Positions 1 through 8,618 of a stretch of 14,492 bases of DNA are shown here, piece after piece (the first letter of the stretch is position 1; every line of letters starts with the position of its first letter). The stretch lies in assembly GCA_958430865.1 (NCBI GenBank), contig CAUDNR010004301.1:4914-19405 (forward strand), read 5' to 3'. The translations under genes were made by a program, and so were the position numbers. Source of the DNA: Entrophospora sp. SA101. Its lineage: Eukaryota > Glomeromycota > Glomeromycetes > Entrophosporales > Entrophosporaceae. The notes beneath the pieces were generated by a model that worked only from the letters and a program-made list of their open reading frames with translations, made no database searches and was not told where the DNA came from.

Positions 1-1020
1 TTTTTTAAATGCATCATTAAAAAATCAAGAAATAATGTTCTCTAATTAATCAAAATGTATAAGTAACTTACTTTCAAAACAATTCTCTTAAATAAAAAAA
101 GAAAATAACAATTAACTCTCAAATAAATACCAAAAACTGTTTGTCAATAAGATTTCCTATTCAATCTGATCCACATATACACATAAAACAATTTTGTTTG
201 TTATCAATCACCTTTTTTAAAAAAATTTTTTTTAGAAACTATGCATTGCAATAATTGAATATAATTAAACCTCTTGCTAGTAATAGTTCCTCTAAAGATA
301 TATATGCATGTGTGTTTAAATAATTTTTTCACTATAATAAATAAAATATTATCTAAAATTTAGTATATCAAGTTTATATAACAAAAAACTTGATCACAAT
401 ATAAAAAAAAAATAAATAATAATATTTACAAGTGAGAGTTGATCTTCCATCACAGATTGTTTCTCACATTTTTCTTTCTCTTCATCTCTTGTTAATAATA
501 ATGATGTGATCAAAGAGGATGAACAAGAAGGTATACATTAATATGTGGTCATGCTTATTGTAAATGTTTGGAACTTTATAAAAAGGGTGTTGTCTCATGT
601 AAAATCCTATATAATAATAATAGACTAGAAAAAGATAATGGTTAATGATAATTTGTTACATTAAATGAAGAAATGATTATTTCCAAAATGTAAAATTTTA
701 AATAAACTTATTATAAAACAAAAATGCATGATTCTGAGCCTAGAATGTCTTACAATATACTTACGTTGATCACTAAAGCTTGAAACATAGCTCCTATGTA
801 ACCCTTCAAAAGCAACTTGATCATTTGATCATTTTTCACACACATACCAAGAACATAGAAAGCAAAATATACATGTTAAAAAAATACATCTCAGGTTAAA
901 CAAATTTTTGTGCGCATTCACGCGACTTTTTTCTATTCTAAATTCAATTGAAGTCACATGTTTCACAACATAAAAAAGATCAACGATCGATTTTGTCACA
1001 TGTGATAAAACGAATGTCCA
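1..1020. other. AT-rich gene-poor stretch
   Basis: No convincing intact gene was found on either strand. Contents that can be pointed to are a possible zinc-finger remnant (listed separately), the repeat TTGATCATTTGATCAT at about 819-834, and a perfect 10-bp palindrome TCACATGTGA at 996-1005 with a related TCACATGT about 40 bases to its left. A minus-strand stretch around 760-840 is open and is followed by a good GTAAGT donor, but it has no recognisable protein similarity. Confidence 0.5.
538..645 (+). pseudogene. possible RING-type zinc-finger remnant
   Basis: The plus strand reads LICGHAYCKCLELYKKG and then VVSCK before a stop at 643-645. CGHxYC followed by a Cys-Leu resembles the central part of a RING finger (usually CGHxxCxxC), with one residue missing between the last two cysteines. 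The acidic frame just upstream (about 490-537) lies in a different frame, so a one-base shift is needed to join them. The other zinc ligands are not visible. This could be a decayed ubiquitin-ligase-like gene of the host or a chance match; the stretch is only 35 codons. Confidence 0.3.
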
Positions 1021-2620
1021 CTATGCTATACAAAAGTGAAATAGCTTTTCAAAAAAAGAATAATAAACTTTTATTATTTGTTCTCTTGTATTAAGAGAAA
1101 CATGTAAAGGACCAATGATAGGAACAAATGAGACCACCTCTAGTTGTATTATTGAGCTTATATTGGAGTTATGCAAATGTGTGATTGCTTTACAAATAAA
1201 AAGTTGGCCTGGCCAGTCTGCAACAACAGGTGCTACATTTTCATTAAGGTGACCTATTTCTTTATTATAATTTAATATCATATTTAATGCTTTGAGATAA
1301 TCTTGCATAGAATGAAGTTGCTGTTCAGATACTCCTATTAGAATTGTTCCTTTCATTTTATGTTCTTCTTTTCTTTCTGCAATAGCATTATCATAGCAAT
1401 GTATAGTAAGCTGATCTATTCTGTCAAATGTAAATTGTCCTGTATTATTTATCCATTGAGCTTTTCATTGTATATATGAAAGATCAAAGTAACACTGATG
1501 CTTATACATGCAGCCCAAAGTATTTTGACACTGTCATAAAGGGGGTTACACATGTAGTAAAGGGATGTTACACTTATGTTTTTAATAGTGAATGCCGTAA
1601 TTAATTTCTACTTTCTACCATCAAAATTGGAATAATTTTGACCATCAAAATCACCAAACCAATTTGGGCTGCATGTATAACTGATGCTCTTTAATAAGTT
1701 TATCACAAATAAGCGAAGGATCAATATTATCAGGATTATGAACAGATGCATTATTAAACATAATTGGCACAGGCATGGATCCTTCAATTTTTTTACTTAT
1801 ACTTGTTGCTAAATGGTCTGCTTCTGATAGAGTAGTGTGATTTGGATGTCTTTTTTCATGAATGTTGTGATAATCATCCAGGTTATATATACAAAGATTA
1901 TTTTTATTTTCATTAAAGTATTTTTTTACTCTTAATGGATGTTCTTCTGCAATTTTCTTTTTATAATTATATACAGTTTATAAGTAACTGAAACTCCAGC
2001 ATTACCCAGTGCATCAATTCCATCACAAAATGTTCCTGATCCTATAAGATATAAGGCAAGTTCTAATTTAAAATTATTAGCATGTTTATTCTGGATTCCA
2101 GCCATCAAATACAAAATTGTAACAACTTTCTTTCTATCTTTCTTTTTATTATATTCTGAACAGTCTTCTGGTATTAATATATTACATACTTCATTGAAAA
2201 ATCCTTTTATATTTAAATCATTATCTTTAAGCATTTTATTAAACTCATCAGGATCAAATATAGGACTATCATGCCTCTTATTGTATAATACTGTAGTCTT
2301 TTGCTTATTTTATCATCAAATGATAAATTTATGTCAGAGGATGTTGAAAATGCTGGTATGATATTTGTTTCAACTGGTTCGAAATATTGAATAATTTCTT
2401 CTTCTCCTTCTTCTCTTTCTTTAATAGATGGAGGATTTTCAACAATAGCCATGTAATGGGGAAAACAAACTTATTGACCTTGTTGTAAATAAGGATATCT
2501 TTGAAGATTTCCTTTAGTAGTTGCTTTTTCTATAGCTCTATCAGATAAACATCTAAAATTGTTAGAATTTTTATCACAATTATGAATAGAGCAAGGACTG
2601 GTTAACTTTGACTTTGGCAT
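1021..2620 (-). pseudogene. decayed gene of an unidentified repeated family
   Basis: I do not recognise a named family. Reading from an ATG at 2618-2620, the product begins MPKSKLTSPC and has Cys10, His13, Cys15, Cys24, Cys52 and His55, which could bind zinc. An in-frame TAA lies at 2471-2473. The frame shifts near 2300-2315 (an A-rich run) and again near 1975-1981, and a TGA lies at 1465-1467. A 177-bp MITE interrupts it at 1503-1679; removing the MITE and one 9-bp duplicate keeps the frame. Across all lesions the protein sense continues, with blocks such as LDDYHNIHEKRHPNHTT, DQLTIHCYDNAIAERK and VAPVVADWPGQLF, ending at a TAG at 1021-1023. This is inferred to be a dead copy of a lineage-specific multicopy family, perhaps transposon-derived. 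Intact relatives probably run further at the C-terminus. It is divergent from the kinase gene, whose ATG is 182 bases away. Confidence 0.75.
1494..1688. mobile_element. MITE with 17-bp TIRs and 9-bp target-site duplication
   Basis: The perfect inverted repeat TATACATGCAGCCCAAA at 1503-1519 pairs with its reverse complement at 1663-1679. The element of 177 bp is flanked by the direct repeat ACTGATGCT at 1494-1502 and 1680-1688. It has no coding capacity, so it is a non-autonomous miniature element. A 9-bp duplication is typical of Mutator-like (MULE) transposases; an 8-bp hAT-type duplication is possible if one base is shared with the TIR. It sits inside the decayed gene on the minus strand and adds 186 bp, a multiple of three. 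The perfect TIRs and perfect duplicates point to a fairly recent insertion. Confidence 0.9.
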
Positions 2621-2802
2621 TTTTGAGAAAATTTACTTTTCAAGCAATGAGGATTTAAGTTTTTTAGAAAAAGAATTCATGTTTTCATGTATTAATTTTT
2701 TTTTTAAAAGCTCATTTATATTTTAATTTTTACATTTATTGGCTAATTAAACATTTAATATCAACAAAAAACAATATATTTCATGATTAAAAAAAAAATT
2801 AA
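2621..2802. promoter_or_regulatory. divergent intergenic region between decayed gene and kinase
   Basis: The 182 bases between the two outward-facing ATGs must have held both promoters if both genes were once expressed. The stretch is almost entirely A and T, with poly-T and poly-A runs (for example at 2696-2705 and 2790-2798). No specific factor-binding site could be identified. Confidence 0.35.
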
Positions 2803-4351
2803 ATGGAACAAATAAAAATTTTTTTGAAATCATTTATTTATAAATCAAACGAAGATATAACTAATACTTATAATGATATTTCTCTTGGCGCAAATGATGA
2901 TGAATATTCAAACGAAAGAAAAGAGGAATATGGTGAATGTCCAATTTGCAATAGATATAATACTTGTAGTTCATGGTGTCAGTCATGTGTTCCACAACTG
3001 TTAACTGAAGGGTGGACCAGTGGTAATAGAGTCATTGATGAGTTAATAAAAAGTACACAACTTGAAGCAATATCATATAATAACTTTTATCATCTTGAAT
3101 GGGTTCGATATGATGATTTAAAAAAAACATTGAAAAGATAGGTGAAGGTGGATTTGCAACTATTTACAAAGCTACTTGGATAAATGGTAAAAAAACATAC
3201 AAAATATAAAAATAAAAGATATTGTGAAGATACAATCATTGCGTTAAAAAAATTACATAATTCACAAAATATTTCTAATGAGTTTTTTAAATGAGGTAAA
3301 TAAATTTATTGATTTTGAAAATTAATCATTATTAATTAAATTCTTATTATATTTTTTTATTAGTTCAAAAATTATGTTAGATTTCATAAAAATCTTTGGA
3401 AATTGTTAAAATTTATGGAGTAACACAAGATCCAAGCACGGAAGAATATATATTTGTAATAGAATATATAAAGGATGGAAGTCTTCTAAATTGGTTGTTA
3501 ACGAATAATAGATTTAATAAGTTAGAATGGAGAAAAAAAATTAAAATTCTTGAAGATATTATCAATGGGTTAAAAAATATTCATGAACAAAATATTATTC
3601 ATCGTGATCTTCATTGTGGTAATATTCTTCTAGATGGATCTTATCCGTACATTGCAGATTTAGGATTATCAATTCCAACTGATCAATCTTTAACATCAAA
3701 TGAAAATAATATATATGGTGTACTATCATATCTAGCTCCAGAGGTTTTAAATGGTAAACCTTATACAAGAGCTTCAGACATATACAGTTGTGGGGTATTG
3801 ATGTCAGTGCTCTCAACAGGTCAACAACCTTTTAATAATGTTCTTCATAATAGAGATCTTGCAATCAAGATTTGTGAAGGTTTAAGACCTGGGTTCTCAA
3901 TTAATACTCCAAGATGTTATATTGAATTAGCCTATAAATGTATGGATGCTGATCCAGATAAACGACCAACTGCTACTGAAATTAAGAAAATCATTGAATT
4001 TTGGGATGATGCAATGAGTTATAGGCCTTCACATAATCATACTTTTGATGAAGCAAAATCAATTAGAGAAGAATTTGATGAATTGCGTGGTATTGAATTT
4101 GATCCTTCAACAATTACAGCAACTGTTCATCCAAATGCTGTTTATGCTAGCAGGTTATTGGAATTTACAAATCTTCCACAACCTGTTAACTCTAGAAAAG
4201 TTATAATTATTGGTAATAACAATGGTAATTATTATCAATTGATTGTCAATTACATATTTGATGATTTAATTTTAAAGTTAATATCAATATCAACACTAAT
4301 TAACACTATAATCAATTTATAGATTCTAATCAAATTGATTTAGATATTTAG
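2803..4351 (+). CDS. Rhizophagus-type protein kinase, N-lobe broken by indels
   Basis: Predicted Ser/Thr or TKL-like protein kinase. The leader has a Cys cluster (C46, C49, C55, C59, C62; CPIC...WCQSC) followed by WTSGN, as in the kinase family expanded in Glomeromycotina. The kinase domain shows the glycine loop IGEGGFATIYKATW (from 3135), the beta-3 Lys in ALKKL (3238-3252), HRDLHCGNIL with His where Lys is usual, DLG instead of DFG, APE, DIYSCG and the late Arg in KRPTA. Introns inferred: 3296-3363 and 4225-4322. Skipping the second gives the C-terminus GNNNDSNQIDLDI and a stop at 4349-4351. Four one-base shifts are needed to read the N-lobe: one base missing in the A8 run 3120-3127, one extra in the A7 run 3189-3195, one extra in the T6 run 3283-3288, and one missing near 3390-3396. 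From 3396 on the frame is clean. As it stands no full kinase can be made, so this is probably a recent pseudogene; sequence error is the alternative. Confidence 0.85.
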
Positions 4352-5419
4352 ATACATTAGATGAACCAAGCGATCATATGAAATTTTTATTTAATTATTT
4401 TTTATATTATTTTATATACAATTTTTTTATTTTATTGAAATAGCAAATTGGACTTTTGAATGTATGTTTCAATTGGAATAATTTACTTTTTTATTATTAT
4501 TATTATCATTAGTCAAAAAATGATGATTCAGCTTAAATCCATAAAGCTGAATGAAAATGACAGTTATTACTGATTTTTTGACCTGTGATATCAATGTCAA
4601 ACTCCCTTCTTAATTTATATATATTGTTACCAATTATTATTTGGGAGAGCGTATTAATTGATGATAACAATATAAATTTATGATTACGTGATCAGAATGT
4701 ATTGGCTATTACTAATGAATTAGTTTTATCAGCGAATAATTTTGTTTTAATAATTTAAGAAAACATTTTGTTTAGTTTATTTAAAACTAATTTTATTAAC
4801 TTATTCCTAAATTAATTTATTACAAAGTTACTTTACAAGCATGTCAAATCCAAGCTTTTTATGTATAATTAATTCAATTATGAGTGCTTTTACCACAATT
4901 TTGTGTTTTCCGCACTCTTTTGTGACTTCAACATATTATTGTGGTTAAGCTCAAACACATTTTTGTGTTAAATAATTACGATATTATATGAAAATGTTTT
5001 GGCCAATGATCACCATAATAAGAAATTCAAAATTTTACAATTTTTACATAAATGTTCTCGCCTAAAAATAAACCAATTTTCTAAAATTAACTACAATAAA
5101 AAAATACTGGACTTCTTTAGCATTACAATTATTATTATTTATCAATTAATAATCGATACTATAATCAGTTCCAAATTTGGAAGGTTTTGGGCAAACATAG
5201 CAAAGATCAAATATTATTGTCAGTGAATTGGCTATATGTAACTGGTACGGCGTAACCTTGCAGATATTGGTGATGTTTTTCAAGTTGGGTTAAACAGCCA
5301 AGTTGGATAAAAGTAAGTTAATTAATATGTTCATTCCTACGTTAAATAAATTGGTTTATTTTTACACTTTAAATAAATTACATTATCATTGATTTGTTTT
5401 TTTTTTGTTACAATTCGGT
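4352..5419. other. intergenic region between convergent genes
   Basis: This separates the 3' ends of the kinase and RPAP3. A 75-codon open frame at 4999-5226 has no recognisable motif and low-complexity composition, so it is not called. A hairpin with a 9-bp stem (ATTCAGCTT 4526-4534, AAGCTGAAT 4544-4552) lies inside a wider inverted repeat TCAAAAAAT / ATTTTTTGA (4513-4521, 4573-4581). The block 5160-5330 is less AT-rich than its surroundings and may be a relic of a repeat, but nothing could be named. Confidence 0.4.
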
Positions 5420-7252
5420 TCATTCAACACCATATATTTTTGTCAATTTCAATACATCATCCATTGTAAATTTTTGTTGATTTGATGAACCTCTAGTTGA
5501 TTTGAATAGTAAATCGAATGGACCTTTCATCATTTCTTTCATTTCTTTATTTACATAATAAATAAAAATAATTAATTAATATAATAACTATCAAATTAAT
5601 ATCCATAAAAAGAAGATATGTATCACCTTGTTTTTTCTCGTTTTCGAGAAACATTAAAATCATCTCAAATCTTGAGACACGACTTAAATTATACAAGACT
5701 TCATAAATATCATTTGCATTATCACGACTAAATTTGGTTTTTTTTTGTTAAGAGTAAGGATTTAATTTTCAAATAAATAAACAACAGATGACCATAATAA
5801 TAACAATAATAATAATACTTGCATTAAATAGAACTTTTTCAAAATAATCATAATTTTTAAAAGATAGCCAATTTCAAAGAAATCTGAGAATATCTTTGGA
5901 TATGATGAAGGTGGTATAATCTTATGTAAATAAATAAATAAAATTAATTAAATATTCATTATCTAAAAGTTAATTAATAATTAAAAAAGTGGTACATATA
6001 AAATATAATAATTACTAAATATAATATTATTACCTTAAAATAAAGATATAAATTCTCATCATTTTGTTCATATTTTTTCCAATCAACCTCAAATTCATAA
6101 ATAGTTTTTGGTATTTTTAATGAATTTATATCAACAATATTAGTTGTTGTTACTGTTGCTGCTGTTGAGTTTTTATTGTTATTGCTATCATTATTATTGT
6201 CTTTATTAACATTAACATTATTAATATTAATGTTGTTAATGTTATTATTTTCAACAATGACATCAACGCCATTTTTTACAATTTTTTCTTCTTTTGATTT
6301 TTTTCCAGCTAATTCAACAATCTTATCATCATCCTCATCAAATTCAACTATTTCTATTGACAATCTTCTTTTATTAGGAGTATCTTGATTATTTTCGCTT
6401 GATTTGTTATTTTCAGATAATAATTTTTGATTTGATTTCTCCTCTCTCTTTATTTTATCAATGAAAGTTTCATTATTATAAATTTTATATAATGGGCATT
6501 GCATCTTCAAATATATACATATAATATGATTACCATTCTTATAGCATCCAAAACTTTGTCTAATTCACTAGTAATGGCTTTATCGGCGGGTTGTAATAAA
6601 AGAGCTTCTTCGAGATCTAATAATAATACATAAATATATATATTATACACATAATAATAAATAAATAAATCAATTAATTAACTAACCTTTTTTTGCCTCG
6701 TCTAATTTTCCCATTTCGCGTCTTGCAATTCCTCTTCTCCAAAAAGCTTTTGCATTATTTTTATCCAATATCAATCCGCTATTACAATCTTTTTCTGCTT
6801 TCTCCCACCTAATATATATTTATTTATTTATCAATTAATTAATAATATAACGCAAATAAAATTGTTGGAAAAACTTACTTTTGTAATTTTAAATAAGCCA
6901 TTGCACGATTAATGAAATAAATTGATTCCTTGGGGTCGTGCTCTATAGCTTTTCCATAGTGTTCAATGGCCAATTCGTAATTACCTCGTTTAAAGAATCC
7001 ATTGCCCTAAAATCATGCATGCATTTTCATATGATCAAAAAAGTAGGCGTGGTTGGGAAATAAAAAAATTTTTATGAAAAGAAAAAAGATCTATAATCAA
7101 TAACAGCTACCTAGTTATATATATATATATAGTGGTTTTTTTGACCAAAAACAAAGATTTTATTATAGACGCCCAACCATCTCTTTCTCCTGTAGAGCAT
7201 TCTCCAATCTTAAAGTTTTTTTTCCTTTCCTGTCTGGTTTTCTTGTCGACAT
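5420..7252 (-). CDS. RPAP3: RPAP3-like TPR co-chaperone (R2TP complex)
   Basis: Orthologue of RNA polymerase II-associated protein 3, which links Hsp90/Hsp70 to the RUVBL1-RUVBL2 ATPases and PIH1 proteins for assembly of polymerases, PIKKs and snoRNPs. Exons inferred: 7252-7178, 7006-6879, 6808-6687, 6616-6534, 6447-6034, 5920-5835 (or to 5819), 5727-5627, 5544-5420. They sum to 378 codons with the first choice of exon 6. Residues about 22-125 form one TPR unit (GNGFFKRGNYELAIEHY, NRAMAYLKLQK, NAKAFWRRGIARREMGK), keeping the Asn, Asn, Lys and Arg of the clamp that grips the EEVD tail of Hsp90/Hsp70. An acidic linker holding KKRK-like basic spots and an Asn-rich run (about 6180-6260) follows. 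Residues about 248-377 match RPAP3_C (IYEFEVDWKKYE, PPSSYPKIF, IYEVLYNLSRVSRFEMIL), the RUVBL-binding domain. It is shorter than human RPAP3 (665 aa) and has one TPR unit, not two. The exon 5 acceptor at 6448 and the exon 6 donor are the least certain joins. Confidence 0.9.
6175..6265 (-). repeat. Asn-codon low-complexity tract in RPAP3 linker
   Basis: Repeated AAT and AAC codons encode an Asn-rich stretch mixed with Ile, Val, Asp and Lys between the TPR unit and the RPAP3_C domain. It is likely a disordered spacer. Such trinucleotide-rich tracts change length quickly and may differ between strains. Confidence 0.7.
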
Positions 7253-7998
7253 TATATTGGAAAAAAAAAAATAATAAATGGATAGATAAAATTCTATTGA
7301 TCTTCAAAAAATTTATATATTAATATTAATATATGCAAATGGCTGACTATTTTCGAATTTTACAATCATTAATATTAATTAGTCCTACTACTACTATTAC
7401 TACTATTAGCTTCATCTTTATCACCTTCGCGCTCAAAATCTTTGGTTTTGAAATAAACTTGGTTTAGGATCATTCCATTTATTTTTATTAAATAATTTTT
7501 ACTAAAATTTTTTTTGGATCGCGGATTCGATTCGAATTTTTAGAGTAATGCGATTCGATTCGATCCGAATTCCTCAACAAGATAGTATTAATATTGAAAA
7601 TATTAAATATTATTGACAATAACATCAATAAAAACAATGATATCACTAATAAGCTAAGGTCATATGAAGCTGATACAAAAAATAAAATTCCAAATATAAG
7701 ATTAATTTTTTTTTAATATTAAATATAAATTTGATAATATTTAGTAATAGTTGTTTGTTCATCAGTATCTAAGTAATCAATATAATATCTAATTAATTAG
7801 TAATATCAAATTAAATGTTAACAAAGATATGGTATGATTATAGAATGTTGTGCATAAGGTTCTTTGTTTTTCAAAGTGAATAAAGATGAATCTCACATTT
7901 TGCTTTGACAGCTAAAATTGGAATAATGAGATGCTGTTACTGAGTTAAGGCAAGAAAATCAAGGATTAGAGTAAGCCATTATCTATTATTTCTCTATT
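7253..7998. other. upstream region of RPAP3, no further gene seen
   Basis: The 5' flank of RPAP3 holds a run of ACT/ATT triplets at about 7384-7408, the AT palindrome TATTAATATTAATA near 7319-7332 (also found near 8225-8238) and the GC-richer tandem repeat listed separately. A plus-strand 42-codon frame beginning ATGGCTGAC at about 7335 has no recognisable similarity. The stretch 7890-7970 has a weak coding-like look but contains stops in all frames. Confidence 0.4.
7521..7563 (+). repeat. imperfect tandem repeat GCG(G)ATTCGATTCGA
   Basis: GCGGATTCGATTCGA at 7521-7535 recurs as GCGATTCGATTCGA at 7550-7563, separated by 14 bases and followed by TCCGAATTCC. The block is clearly richer in G and C than its surroundings, which suggests a fragment of a dispersed repeat or transposon end. 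Confidence 0.6.
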
Positions 7999-8618
7999 TA
8001 CAGTGTGTTTCAAAAAAAATGGCCTCAAAAGAGTGACAGTCAATGAGTGAAACAAAGATAATATCAAGATTATGTTAACAGGGAAAAAACATTGAAGAGA
8101 AAAGGATTTTTTTTTAGTAAATAAAAATTTTTTTTTACCATAAATTTTATTTTAGAAATGAATAAAAAATTTTCACATGACAAAAACGATTGGATATCTT
8201 GTTTGAATGATAATGAACGTGTATATTAATATTAATATGTTTATTATTATTATTACATGGCGTTTGAAACAGGATTAATGATCCAAAGCACACATCACGT
8301 GTTACAAAAACCTTCATTTTTGAAAAAAGAATTTGCATCATAGACTGGCCATCCAACAGTCCTGACCTTAATCCCATTGAAAATATGTGGTATATCATAA
8401 AAAATAATATTGAAAAAAGGATGTTGACGAATTGAGGGATTTATGGTCAAAGAATTCTTCAGGAAACGGTCAAAAAATATTATTATGTCTATGATACAGA
8501 AATGTGAGTTGGTTTAAAAATTATTAATTTCTTTTATTTAATAAAATATTTGATTGAGTTTTGTTTATTTACTTTGCATAATTGTTTTTGTGCGCGCCAT
8601 TTTTTTTAATTTATTTAC
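7999..8618 (+). mobile_element. Tc1/mariner element relic, internally shortened
   Basis: The left end begins TA then CAGTGTGTTTC, followed by AAAAAAAATGGC at 8012-8023. The right end has the complementary GCCATTTTTTTT at 8596-8607, followed by a diverged AATTTATTTACA. Between them lies the plus-strand C-terminal part of a DD34E transposase. At about 620 bp it is roughly a third of a full Tc1-type element; the N-terminal DNA-binding half of the transposase is not recognisable. The exact right boundary is uncertain because that terminal repeat has decayed. Confidence 0.7.
8252..8517 (+). pseudogene. Tc1/mariner DD34E transposase fragment
   Basis: The plus strand reads TWRLKQD and then, after one extra T at 8275-8276, NDPKHTSRVTKTF and DWPSNSPDLNPIENMW. 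QDNDPKHTS carries the second catalytic Asp (8273-8275) and NPIE the catalytic Glu (8379-8381). Counting across the indel gives exactly 34 residues between them, the DD34E spacing of Tc1-like transposases. A stop at 8433-8435 ends that frame, but frame +1 carries on with MVKEFFRKRSKNIIMSMIQ to a TAA at 8515-8517, so there is a second frameshift near 8430. The first catalytic Asp and the helix-turn-helix half are missing. It cannot encode a working enzyme. Confidence 0.85.

Noticed and set aside
760..845. Possible minus-strand exon before a GTAAGT at about 760
   Set aside because: Only some 20 codons, with no acceptor, partner exon or recognisable similarity.
4999..5226. 75-codon plus-strand open frame
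   Set aside because: Ile/Lys/Asn-dominated AT-driven sequence with no motif, no introns and no partner sequence; likely chance.
6176..6388. Plus-strand Leu/Ser-rich frame
   Set aside because: It is the antisense of the Asn- and Asp-rich RPAP3 linker and has low complexity.
6505..6533. A 29-base intron in RPAP3 that would place the next exon at ATGCAATGCCC
   Set aside because: It is shorter than any plausible fungal spliceosomal intron; the acceptor at 6448 also keeps phase and gives an 86-base intron.
7107..7323. Opposing 60-codon open frames over RPAP3 exon 1 and its flank
   Set aside because: The third frame (ATG at 7252) gives MSTRKPDRKGKK...QEKEM, joins in phase to the TPR exon and explains the region; the other two are shadows.
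7334..7465. Plus-strand 42-codon frame starting ATGGCTGAC with a hydrophobic stretch
   Set aside because: The start context is good, but there is no similarity, and the body is a Thr/Ile run made by an ACT/ATT triplet repeat.
7890..7975. Stretch that resembles a coiled-coil coding fragment followed by a GTAAG donor
   Set aside because: Stops occur in every frame and the match needs several changes; too weak to call.
8147..8398. Minus-strand 83-codon frame
   Set aside because: It is antisense to the Tc1/mariner transposase fragment, whose catalytic motifs are on the plus strand.
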